Shown here one piece after another: positions 11,501-24,400 of a stretch of 64,000 bases of DNA. Within the stretch, counting starts at the first letter, position 1; each line of letters starts with the position of its first letter. The notes beneath the pieces are model-generated. The model searched no databases, had not been told where the DNA came from, and saw only the letters and a program-made list of their open reading frames with translations. Source of the stretch: Anaeramoeba ignava (lineage: Eukaryota > Metamonada > Anaeramoebidae). A program made the translations under genes and the position numbers. The DNA is taken from the NCBI GenBank assembly GCA_028826165.1, contig JAPDFW010000126.1, forward strand, positions 96,515 to 160,514, read 5' to 3'.

Positions 11501-14500
11501 TAAATTCAAAATATGATTGATCTGATTCTTCTTGTAATTTTTTTGTTTTATAAAGATTTTCTGTTATTAATTTTTCTAAATCAAATTTGGGAATTGTTTT
11601 AAAACCATCAATTTGATTTAATTTTAAAACTTCTTTCAATATTTTTCCTCTAATTCCAAAATTTCTATAAAGAGAATTAAATAGAACATCTGAAAAAATT
11701 GAATAATTATTTTTTGAGAAATAAAATCCAATATTCTTAAGGAAAAAATAATAATCATAAATCCCATAAAAGTTTTTTGTTAAGTTTTTTTCTTGAATTT
11801 TGATTAAATTTGTTTGTTTTGAGATTAAAATTTTTTGATTTTGACAAATTCCATTAAATATTTTAACAAAATATTTGAAATAATTCTTTGGTGATTCTCT
11901 TGGAAATGAATTTAAAATTTCTTTTGTTATTGATTCTAATTCAGTTTCATTTGGAAGTTCATTATTTAAAATAATTCCTGTTGAAATGTAATTCATTTTT
12001 GAGAATTGATTTGAAAATAAAATTAATGAAGGTTTTGTTAAAAATGATTCTAATTTTGTTAATTGAATATCTTTTTGAATTTTTTCAATTTCTAAATTAA
12101 GAGTCATTAATGTTTTATCTTTTAAATTTGTAAATTCTTTTAAAATGATAATTGGAATAATTTCTTTTTTATAATTTTGAGATAATTTTTCTGAATTGTT
12201 AAATTGATTATGAAGTTGAATTGGTGATAAAATTTGAGAACATTCAATTTTGTTAATTTGTAAATTTGGAAGATTTAATTCATTTTCATTTTCATTAAAT
12301 AATTTTAAAATGAATTTAAGAGATGTTGATTTTGAAGTTCCTAAAAATAAAAAATAAAAATTAATAATTTTTTAATTGTAAATTATATTATTAATATTAT
12401 TATTTACCTGAATTTCCAATTATAAATAAAGGTATTCGAGTAAAAAATGAAATGAATATTAATAAAACATTTTCTTTAAATGATTTAGTTTTGGCAATAT
12501 TATTTTCTGATAAATAATTATCCATATTTTGAATTAAATTTTCTGAAATTTTATAAAAATTTGTTTCAATATTCATCTTAATTTTTTCATTCTTTTTCAA
12601 TTTTTGTTGCTTTTGTTCAAATTTTAATAAAAATTCTTTTCTTTTTCCTTCATTCAAACTTGAAACATAAACAATAAATAAAGATAATAAAATAGATGAA
12701 GTAATTTGAGTTGATATTTCATTTTCTTTTATCAATTTTTGAGCTATTTTACTTGATATTAACCAATTAAAAATTTTTGAAAAAATTAAAACATCTTGAA
12801 ATGATTCAAAATATTCATTTGAAAATATTATTGATTTTGATTTTGTTTCAATTTGAAGTTTTTGAGTTAATTTTCTTGAAAAGCAAATTAATTCTGAAAT
12901 AATTTGTGATTCACTTTCTATTGAGATTTTAGAATTAAAGAAATTTTGGAGATTCTCTTTTTTTTGTTGAAATAATTGATGAAGTATTGATAAAATATAT
13001 TTCTTTTTTGAAATTTTTGTTAATTTTCCAAAATCATAAATATCTTCATAAAATGAATCAGAAATTAATTGATATTGTGAAATAAATTGTGTTTTTTCAT
13101 TTCTTTCAAATTGATTAGATGAAAAAGATTTAAGAGAAGCTAATAAATGAACATTTCCTTGTAAATTTTTCCCATTAATTGATCTATTTAATAAAATTTC
13201 TTTGATTAATGATATAGATTCTTTTGATCCTTTATTAAATTCATGAAAATAAATATTAATACGATCAATTGAATTTGGATTTTGGTTTTGAATTTGTTGA
13301 ATTTCTTGAATAATTTCTTCTTTTTTTGTTTGAAAATTAACATTGAAAATGATTAATGGTTGTTTCAAAATATCTTCTATTAAATATGTAATTAATAATA
13401 ACTTTTCATATTCATTTCCTCCATTAATAATTACTGGTATTTTTGCCCATAATTTTAATTGAATATAAATCATTTTGAATAAATTTTCTGATGTAAGAAA
13501 ATTTCCTCTTTTTTTTTGATTTTCTTCATAATTTTGAATAATTTCATTTGTTATTTCAAATGATTTTGGAATTAATGAATTAAAAATTTGTAAAATATCT
13601 TTCATTTCAATTTCAATTTTTGTTTCATTTTTTAATTTTTCATGGAAAATTATCATATTTTGATTATTAAAATTTAAACCATTTTGAAATAATTGTTTGA
13701 TTTCGGAATTACTTATAAGAAATAATTTATATTCACCTTCTTGATTGTTGTTTTTTTTGTTTCTGAAAAGAATTGGAAAAGATAAATTTCTTTTTTTCCA
13801 TTCAATTTTGTTTTTCAATAATTTTGAAGATTCTTCTAAATTATTTGAATTTTCTAAATTTGAATTAAAATGAAAAAAAGGAGAAGCAAGTTCAATATTA
13901 AAATTTAAACAATTTGTTATAATTTGATTTAAAAAAGAATAATATTTTTCTGAATCATTTTCAAAATTTTTTTGAATAATTTCATCTTTGTTAAATAATA
14001 ACCACATAAAATATTGAAGTAAATTTTTCATTAAATATTGGAAATTTGAAAAAGTTCTAAAACTTATAAATTTGGTTTGTAAATTGTTTTCAAATTGATT
14101 TAATAATAAATTGAAATATTCTTTTGAATTTGGTTCTTGATTTAAATTATTGACAATTTCTGTTAGTCCATTTGTATTTTTATATTCTCTTAAATGATTT
14201 TGATTTGATTGAATTAAATTGGCAATTCTTTTTAATTCTGGATTTTCTTCTTTTTCAATTTGAAAATTTAATATTGGATAAGAAGAAAAGGAAAAATTAT
14301 CAGAGTTCATTTTACATTCTTTTTCTTTAAAATATTTTAATGGAGGAAAATTATTTAAACCATTTTCTGAACTTGATTTAATATAACTTGGAATTTCAAA
14401 AACAATTTTAAAAGAATCATCAAAAATCCAAATTAAATTATTTTCTAATTTTCTTTCATCTTCAAATGAATTCCACATTGATAATTCCCAAAGAAAATCC

Positions 14501-17500
14501 AAAGTTTCTAAAATAGGAGAGAAAGTTAAATCAATATGAAGAAATTTAATTTTGTTTTGGAAATTAATTGAATTTTTGTTTAAAATTTGATTAATTTCTT
14601 GAATAATTTCTGATTTTGTTCCTTTTGAAATTTTGATATATAAATAAATTGCTTTGTTTTCTTGATCTTGATTATATTTTTCATAAAAATATTTACGAAT
14701 TTGATGAGTTTTTCCCATTCCTGGAATTTTAGAAGTAAATAATTTAATTCTCTTATAATTTTTGAAATGATTTTTGAAAATTGATTTTAAATTTTCTTCT
14801 GGTATTGATTCAATTTTTTCTGAAATCAAAAAATTAGGGAAATGAGAAACAATATTTGGAATTTGATAATTATCTTTTTGATAAAAGAAAATGATTAATG
14901 GAAAATGAGTTTCAAAAGAAATTTGTTGAATTTTCTGAATTAAAAAATTTGAACAAAGTTGAGATAATTTTTGAACATGTAAAATTGAAAATAAATGTTT
15001 TTCGTGATTAATCTTTGGTTTGTCTTGATTATAAAATTTATAAATATTGAAGAAATTTTCAATATCAGATTGATTTGTATTTTTTGAATTACAAATCAGA
15101 ACATTTTCTTTTAATGGTAAATGATTACAATATCCAAAATATAAACTTGTTAATATTTCATAAACTTGAATTTTTTTATCAATTTTGTAAAAGAAAATTT
15201 TTGAATTTTGAACTGATTTTTCATTTTTTTTGAATAAATGATTAAATTTCTTTGTTATTTTTTTTGGAATTTCCTTTTTTTTAAATTGTATTAATCTTTG
15301 TTGAATTGAATTTTTAAATGAAATTAAATTGCTTAATTGTTCAATAAAATTTTTTAAATTAATTGAAGGATCAAATTCAGGAATAATATTAATTCTAAAT
15401 TCTATTAAATCTTCATGAGTTAAATTTGGATTAAATAAACGAAGAAGAAGAAATAAATTATGGTTATTTTGAAGAGATGTTGAAAAACAGAGATTCATAA
15501 TTTCAAAAAGCTGTTCTTGAGAAAAAAATGAATAAACGAAATGATTTTGTTTGATTAAATCTTTTTCTTTTTTCCAATTTAATAATTTTTGAGAAAGTTC
15601 TTTTTCGTTTTTGATCAATTCATTTTTAAATTTATCTGATTCATTTATTGAAGAATATTCAATAACTTTTTCATATTTATTATTTGATTCAATAATATAA
15701 AGTTTCTTTAATTCAACACAAGTTTTGAACATTTTCTTGATTATTGGAAAAATTTTTTGGAATGAATTCAAATATTTTTGTATTGGATCATTTTCTGGGA
15801 AAAGTTCATTTTGTTTTATATTTTGAGAAATGATTTTAATTTGAAGGAAATTATCAAAATTGAATATTTTATAAGTATTCTCCTTATTTTGACAAGAGAA
15901 TATTAATTCATTTTTTGGTAAATAATTAAATTGAAAGAGCATATTTTTTTTTCCAAAAATTTCAGATAAATTATTTAATATTTTCTTTTTAAAATTTGAA
16001 TTATCTTTTGGAAAAAAATTAATTAATTCTTGAGTATCATTTTCACTAAATTGCCAAGGTTTTTGATTTTCTTCAGATTTTTTGATAATTTGAATCAAAT
16101 TTTGGAAAGATTCAAAACTTTCTTGAATTAAAATGTATTCTTTCATTCTTTTTCTTAAATTTTTGATTATATTTTTCATTTTTTTAAAATGAATAGATTT
16201 TTCGATGAACTTATCGAACTTTTTTTCATTTTGAAATTTTTTGGAAAGAGAAATAATATTTGGGATTAAATTTAGAATATTTTGTTGAGAAAAGAAAATA
16301 TTAGAAGGAATTTCGTTCAATTCTTTTAATATTCCGTTTAATTTAGATAAATCTTGTAATTTTTGATTTTTTTGCCAAGATTCTTGGAAAAATTTTGTAT
16401 AATCTTCATTTTGAAATTTAAAATATGAAAAAAATTGATATTTCCATTTTGGAATTTTTTTGAAGTTTTTGTTATATTCATGGAAATTTTGGATTTGATT
16501 TGATAACTGTAGAATATTATTCTCTGATTTTTCATTTTGAGATTCTTCTAAAAATATTTTTAATTCATTATTTATCCAATCTATTCCTTTTTCTAAAGGG
16601 AAAAATTTATCAAGTTGACTTAATTTAATTTTTTGATCTGTAATTTTAAATAAAATTTCATTTCTTTTGTTTATCATTTCTTTTAATATTTTATGAAAAT
16701 TATTCATTGATAATTTTTTTTGTTTTGATTTTAATTTTGATTTTAATTTTGGAATCCAAATATAATTAATAAAGATTTCACTTTTTTCAAATTTCAAAAT
16801 TTTTTGGAATAAATCAAAATCAATTTCTAATTCCTTAATTGATAATTTGGAGATCTTTGATGTTTTTTGAATTAAAATTTGCTAAAACTTTGGGAATTTT
16901 TGGATAAGTTTCGAAATGATTCCAAACTATATTTTTGTTTAGTTTTTGATAAAACAGTTTTTCTTTGAAATAATTCTTGATAAAGTTGTTCAATTTTTTG
17001 AAATGAAATTTTTGAATATAAATCCCAAATATTTGAAAAGAAATGTTTTTGTTTAAATGTTTCTTCTAATATTGAAAAATCTATTTCAATTTTATCTATT
17101 TTTTGAATTGAATATTGAATTTCTTTATCATATTTTTGAATTTTTTGGAAAAATTCATTTTCATTTTCATTTTCCTTTTCAATTCCCTTTTCCTGGAAAT
17201 TTTTAAATAACTTTAATAATGAAATCCATGAATCTTGATTTTCTTGAGAAATATTTTTTAAAAATAAAATGAAAGTTTGTTTTTCATTAGGAAAATTATC
17301 TCCAATAAGTGATTCCCAATATAAAATATGTATTCGTAAAGGAATTTCTTTTTCTTTTTCTTTTAAAATTAATTTATATTTTTCTTGAATAAAATCTTTG
17401 ATATATTTAGATAAGAATGTTTCAAAACTTGATAAATTATTTAATATTTTTGGATCGTTGATTATATTTAAACATTCAATAGGAGTTGCGTTATAAGGAA

Positions 17501-18848
17501 AATTATTGCTTTGAATATTTTCAATAATTAATAATTCAAGAGAAGAGATATATTCATTTATTTTTATTATTTGGATTTGGTTTTGAATTTGATTTGAATT
17601 TTCTTTTAGAATTTCGAGTATTTTTTTTGTTCTTCGATAAATTTTATCAAAATTATCAAAATATTCAAGTAAATTTTGAAATTTCATTTTTCCAATAATG
17701 AAAAAAGCTAATGAAAAATCTTTTATAATCAAATATTCCAGTAAATTATCTTTTTTTTCTTTTAAAAAATCTTTTATAATCTTAACAAGAATATCTTCAA
17801 ATTTTGGGAAAAATATAGGATCAAATAATCTTGATAAAAATAAGAAAATATTCGCTTCAGAATCTAAATATTGTTGAATCAAAATATTTATATCTTTTGT
17901 AAATTTTTTTGTATCATAATTTTGTGAAATTGTTTTCCAATCTTTTTCTTCAAATAATGTAATAAATAAAGGAAGAAAGAACAGAATATTATTTGAATTT
18001 GATTCTTTGAAAACGTTAAACAATTTGTAAAAATTTATTTTAACTTTACTAATATCTTGAGTATTACCAGAAACTTCTTCAACTATTTGAGATAATTCTT
18101 TCATTTTTTGAGGAGATTTCTCTAAAAAATTGAATATATATTGAGTAAAAGGATTGTGAATTTTTGATAATAGTAAATAACAAAATATAGTTTCTTTTGA
18201 GAAAGAATCCATAATATTTTCATCTTTTTCAAAAAATTTTTCATAAAGCATTTTCACAATTTCTGTTTTTGTAAAATTTTGACCTTTTATTTCTCCTTTG
18301 CTAACTAATAATTTATTAAATAATGAATCTATTCCTTTATCATAATTGATGATTATTTGTTGTGTATTTAAAGAACTTTGCATTATTTCGTTGATAAAAA
18401 ATGTTTGTAAAAGATCAACAATCATTTCTTGATTTATAGAAATATTCTTTTTTGATTTTTGATGAATAATTCCAAAAAAGAATAATATATTTTGATTTTC
18501 TTCTTCTTTGTTTTTTTTCTTGGAATTTTTAATTTCAGTTTGAATTTCTTCTTTATCAACTGTTAAAATAAATTGTCTTTTCAATTTGTTTTTTGCTAAA
18601 GTGATTTCAATTTTGATATTAAAAGAAATTTGAGAATCTTTTTTTGATTGTGAAGTATTTTCTTCTTGTAAATTAATTTGTGTTTGAAAAGTAGTAAACC
18701 AAACATTATTAATTGAATTTGATTTATAAATATCGTAATATTGATTTTTGTATTTTAAAGACATTTTTATAGGTATTTCTTTTTCTTTTTCTTTTGTATA
18801 ATAAAGAAAAATTTTTATAAAATATTTTGTGTTGTTTGATAAATTCAT
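5528..18848 (-). CDS. RNF213/mysterin-like giant AAA+ protein, copy A (motif-eroded)
   Basis: A protein of about 4,300-4,400 residues starting at the ATG at 18848-18846. One GT-AG intron (12341-12407) interrupts the last Walker A codons. Two single-base frame breaks join the frames at about 16874-16880 and 8885-8905. Order: N-terminal helical region; AAA2-like Walker A GMGKT (~14710); AAA3 position with GGNEYEK (~13425) where a P-loop belongs and YFHEFN (~13245) where DEFN belongs; AAA4 with P-loop GNSGTSKS (12325-12420) but ILKEF (~12150) where LDE belongs; an acidic/basic spacer; a CPIC remnant (~8880); and a cryptic RZ-like finger (CKKNH then WCGFC, 7620-7710) lacking the IGG-H end. Family role: RNF213 proteins are ring-shaped AAA+ ubiquitin ligases acting in lipid-droplet biology and antimicrobial ubiquitylation. 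Here ATP hydrolysis and ligase chemistry look disabled, while about 13 kb stays nearly fully open. I read it as a paralogue of copy B turned pseudoenzyme rather than a simple pseudogene. Confidence 0.85.
5985..6180 (-). repeat. Coding repeat: EMKDSN/EMKDLN-type units in RNF213-like copy A
   Basis: Imperfect 15-18-bp units encode repeated MKDSNE/MKDLNE/MKDLNK blocks near the C-terminus of copy A. They stay in frame and form a charged linker. The reverse-strand reading is a shadow. Confidence 0.85.
8900..8990 (-). repeat. Coding repeat: Ser-Lys/Ser-Asn hexamers
   Basis: A hexamer (TCTAAA / TCTAAT) encodes an SK/SN tract just before the CPIC remnant of copy A. The hexamer keeps frame; the frame break here lies in a neighbouring A-run, most simply the A5 around 8887. 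Confidence 0.8.
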
Positions 18849-18952
18849 TTTTGTTATATTTTTTGATAAAATAAATTTGAAAAAAAAAATGAAAAATGAA
18901 AAATGAAAAAAGGAAAAAAAATGAAAAACAAAAACAGGAAAAAAATATATTT

Positions 18953-21316
18953 CTTTTTTAAAATTATAATTTAAAATTTAATTAAATGTTTAAATATATA
19001 TTTTACTTTATTTATTTAATATATATTATTAATCAAAAATTGAAATTAATTTAATATAAAAATATAAATAAATTTAATAACTTTAATAAATTAATAAATT
19101 AATAAATTATTTTAAAATTATAATTTAAAATATAATTAAATGTTTAAATATATATTTTACTTTATTTATTTAATATATATTATTAATTAAAAATTGAAAT
19201 TAATTTAATATAAAAATATAAATAAATTTAATAACTTTAATAAATTAATTAATAAATAAATTATTTTAAAATTATAATTTAAAATTTAATTAAATGTTTA
19301 AATATATATTTTACTTTATTTATTTAATATATATTATTAATTAAAAATTGAAATTAATTTAATATAAAAATATAAATAAATTTAATAACTTTAATAAATT
19401 AATTAATAAATAAATTATTTTAAAATTATAATTTAAAATTATAATTAAATGTTTAAATATATATTTTACTTTATTTATTTAATATATATTATTAATCAAA
19501 AATTGAAATTAATTTAATATAAAAATATAAATAAATTTAATAACTTTAATAAATTAATTAATTAATAAATTATTTTAAAATTATAATTTTAAATATAATT
19601 AAATGTTTAAATACATATTTTACTTTATTTATTTAATATATATTATTAATCAAAAATTGAAATTAATTTAATATAAAAATATAAATAAATTTAATAACTT
19701 TAATAAATTAATTAATAAATAAATTATTTTAAAATTATAATTTAAAATTTAATTAAATGTTTAGATATATATTTTACTTTATTTATTTAATATATATTAT
19801 TAATCAAAAATTGAAATTAATTTAATATAAAAATATAAATAAATTTAATAACTTTAATAAATTAATTAATAAATAAATTATTTTAAAATTATAATTTAAA
19901 ATATAATTAAATGTTTAAATATATATTTTACTTTTATTTATTTAATATATATTATTAATCAAAAATTGAAATTAATTTAATATAAAAATATAAATAAATT
20001 TAATAACTTTAATAAATTAATTAATTAATAAATTATTTTAAAATTATAATTTATATTATAATTAAATGTTTAAATATATATTTTACTTTATTTATTTAAT
20101 ATATATTATTAATCAAAAATTGAAATTAATTTAATATAAAAATATAAATAAATTTAATAACTTTAATAAATTAATTAATAAATAAATTATTTTAAAATTA
20201 TAATTTAAAATATAATTAAATGTTTAGATATATATTTTACTTTATTTATTTAATATATATTATTAATCAAAAATTGAAATTAATTTAATATAAAAATATT
20301 AATAAATTTAATAACTTTAATAAATTAATTAATAAATAAATTATTTTAAAATTATAATTTTAAATATAATTAAATATTTAAATATATATATTACTTTTAT
20401 TTATTTAATATATGTTATTAATCAAAATTGAAATTAATTTAATATAAAAATATAAATAAATTTGATAACTTTAATAAATTAATTAATTAATAAATTATTT
20501 TAAAATTATAATTTAAAAATTTAATTAAATGTTTAGATATATATTTTTACTTTATTTATTTAATATATATTATTAATCAAAAATTGAAATTAATTTAATC
20601 TAAAAATATTAATAAATTTAATAACTTTAATAAATTAATTAATAAATAAATTATTTTAAAATTATAATTTAAAATATAATTAAATGTTTAGATATATATT
20701 TTACTTTATTTATTTAATATATATTATTAATCAAAAATTGAAATTAATTTAATATAAAAATATAAATAAATTTAATAACTTTAATAAATTAATTAATTAA
20801 TAAATTATTTTAAAATTATAATTTTAAATTAAATTAAATGTTTAAATATATATTTTATTTTTATTTATTTAATATATATTATTAATCAAAAATTGAAATT
20901 AATTTAATCTAAAAATATAAATAAATTTAATAACTTTAATAAATTAATTAATTAATAAATTATTTTAAAATTATAATTTAAAATATAATTAAATGTTTAA
21001 ATATATATTTTACTTTATTTATTTAATATATATTATTAATCAAAAATTGAAATTAATTTAATATAAAAATATAAATAAATTTAATAACTTTAATAAATTA
21101 ATTAATAAATAAATTATTTTAAAATTATAATTTAAAATTAAATTAAATGTTTAAATATATATTTTACTTTATTTATTTAGTATATATTATTAATTAAAAA
21201 TTGAAATTAATTTAATCTAAAAATATTAATAAATTTAATAACTTTAATAAATTAATTAATAAATAAATTATTTTAAAATTATAATTTAAAATTTAATTAA
21301 ATGTTTAAATATATAA
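18953..21316. repeat. 154-bp satellite array, about 15 copies
   Basis: A unit of 154 (occasionally 155) bp recurs with little divergence. The marker aattaaatgttt(a/g)(a/g)atata starts a new copy near 18987, 19141, 19295, 19450, 19604, 19758, 19912, 20067, 20221, 20375 (variant), 20530, 20685, 20839, 20994, 21148 and 21302. The unit is almost entirely A/T and has no coding sense. The array fills the space between two divergently transcribed genes: copy A (start at 18848) on one side and EPG5 (start at 21403) on the other. Confidence 0.97.
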
Positions 21317-21402
21317 TTAACTTATTCAAAAAAAAAAGCAAAAATATTTTTCCAAATTTTTTTTTTCATTTTTTTTTTTCAAATTTTAATTTTGTTAACA
21401 AA

Positions 21403-24400
21403 ATGAATTTTTTCAGTTTTGATCAACAAAATAATCCAGTTACAAAAATTTTTCCAGAATTTGAAGGGTTTCTAACACCTGAAAAGGATCAATTCCACAC
21501 ATTGCTTTACAATTTCTATTCAACAAGTGCAGCAAAAGTTGTAATTGATCGAAAAATAAAAGAAATAAAAGAAACCTCAGAAAGACAAGAATCAACACTT
21601 TGGAGAATGGAGAGCCGTTCACAAACACAATCCAAATATTGTCACGGAAACCATTTAACAGCAAGCGTTACTTACACTGTTGCTATTTATGATTCTGATG
21701 TTGCGATGAAACTGAACCAAACGTATTCGCAACTGATCCGAAGTTGTCATACTGAGTTGTGTGAGATAACTACCAAAGTGGAGACAACAGAAGCGAAGGT
21801 TGCGCTTTATTTACAGAGAGTTTTCCAGGGAATTCCTTTTAAAAGCCTTCGAAACGATGAGAATATGAACCTTCAGTTCATCCAACAATTGCGTTCTCTT
21901 TTGATCAATTTGTTTTTTTTTGAAAGACTTGCGATTGAAACAGGCGAGGTTTATTACGATAAGTTTAACAATTCTCTGCACAAATGGATCAATACTGTTG
22001 CTCTTCGTTTGTATGAAATTGGGTCTAATAATCAAATGCTTTTTGTGTTTTTTCATTTATTAACAACTCCTCATTCAGGAAAATGGTCCAAAAACTTGAT
22101 TTATCTTCAAGACAATTTCGATTACGATCAAATGAGTTATCTCAAAACATTATTGAAATTTGTTGTGAATCCCTTGATTAAATCAAAGACTCTTTCTGAT
22201 AAGCCTTTCTATCTTCTTGAACCTGATTTTGTTCATCATCTTTCCAATCTTCCTTTTTCCAATTTTTTCGGTTATTTATTCGCAAATCCAGGAGAGTTAG
22301 GGTTCTCAGTTGCCAGTGAGATTGTTCAGGAGTTTGTGATGATTCTCATTGAAGCGTTAGTGAGATTTGAGAAGTATCTTGATTTCCGAAAAACAATTGC
22401 TGATCTCATGTTCCATTTCTTTTGGCTTTATGATGAGTTTTCGCACCATATCAACACACCCGATGCCGCAAGAGACTACCCCAAGATCATTGATGAGCTC
22501 ACTACGATATCGATTGGAAGAGTCTCTGCTTGTCAAGACAAGTCAATTCTTTTTTATTTCACTGATCTTCCTTTTTATTCTTTATCTGTTTTTGCTGGAT
22601 TTCGAATTATGAGTCTTTTCTTCACAGGTTCTGACCAGAATCCCCCACAAAACCCCGAGCAATGGTACCAGCTTATGAATAGTGATCCCAGTCTTGTTAG
22701 TCGTTTCGGGTCTCTTCTTCAGTCATCTAACGGAGGAGAAAGTATGCTTATCATTCTTGCAAATTTGGCAGTTCTTTTAAATTCGCCAGATTTTGCTTTG
22801 TGTGTTGTTGATTTGATTTTCAGAGTCAGTTGTGTTGTAGATACCACAAAAGACAGAATATTCCCGCATGGAAAAAAACCCTTGCAACAATCACCACAGA
22901 ATATCCCTTTCTGGTTTCAAATATTCTCGCTCTCACTTCCCAATATATTGGTGTTGTCGGTTCTCGCAGTATGGATTTATTTGGTGCTCTTCCTCTCTCC
23001 AAATGGAAACTGAATGACAACGATCTCTCAGTGATTCAAACATATCTCGATATGCCAAACGATTCCGTTCAGTTTGTCTTTGGGTCTTGGCTTGTGGATA
23101 ATCTTTTTTGGGGATATTCGCCAGAGATTGATGGCACAGGCGTGCTCAATGATAGTGAGGCGCAGTTCAAAATTATACCGTGTATTTTGAAAGTGTTTTT
23201 ACGACAAACCAAGAATAAAAGTCTCATTGATTGGTGTTGGCGTGCTCTTTATCGATTCAATGTTTACAATAAATTTGGCGAACCAAATGGAACTTTACTT
23301 AAATTTCCCAATGATTCTCGTCTTGATTTGTCCAAGCATATCCCAAAAGGATAAGAAACAATCCCCTGAACCTTTTATCGCATTTCTCGCCCTGATGTTT
23401 TTCGAGATCCGTGACAACTCCACTTGGGATCAATTCTTCCAAAATCTTTTAAAAGCCAAGGAGTATTATTCAATGACGAAAGTTCTTCATGTCAAAATTC
23501 CTCAAATTTTGAAAAATAACAAGGATCCATATTTCAAGAAAGAAGTTGCAACCATTTCAGAATTGGTAAAGCCTTTGCTCAAGATTGATAAGTTCAATGC
23601 TCATGTTGAAGAGAAAAATAAGAGCGTCAATTTCAAAAGATGCAATGCTTTGGCATCAATGATTGAATCATTAATTATGAACAGGATGAATGTCAATGTC
23701 CCTTTTCATAAACAAGATTTTTCAAATGAAACGAGCACAAGTATCAATGATAATATTGCTAATGTCAATGAGAATATTGCTAATGTCAACGAGAATATGG
23801 ATAATACAGTTCAAGGAAATTTGGATCAAAATCAAAATCAAGAAAATTTGAATCAAAATGAAAATCAAAATTTGAATGACAAGGATAATCCAGTTCCTCT
23901 TGAAAAAATGATTCAATTCTGGTTGCAGTTTTTCGAATCGATCCCGAAATGGAACAAAGACAAGCAAATCATTAAGTATTTTGACATCATTTTCCGTTCC
24001 GCTTTCATGTGCCGATCACGACCGTTAATCACAAGATTTATAGCAAAAGAATATAGCAAAATTGCGAAAGGCAAAAAAAAAACAGGAGTTTTTTCAAAAA
24101 AAGAAAAACAGGTTACACTAATTGATGTTGGGAAAACATTTGTGCATCGGGGAAGGACAAAAATCATGAACAAATCACCGTGGTATTATTTTGAGGTTCT
24201 TCTTGTTGAGCTTATTTGGCACGCAGAGAGATTGGATTCATTAGGAATCAAAATCAATAAATCAAAAGATATTCCATTGAAACAAATTCTCAAGAAAAAT
24301 AAAATCAACACAAATTTTGATATCATCAACTGGTGGATTGAGTTTGTCACTGATCTTAAAGAAAACAACCGACTTCTTCCTATTGTAATGCAAGTTGTGT

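Noticed and set aside
21301-21402. EPG5 starting at the ATG at 21301
   Set aside because: This ATG is inside the last satellite copy and is followed by poly-T-coded Phe/Lys. Homology to EPG5 begins well after the ATG at 21403.
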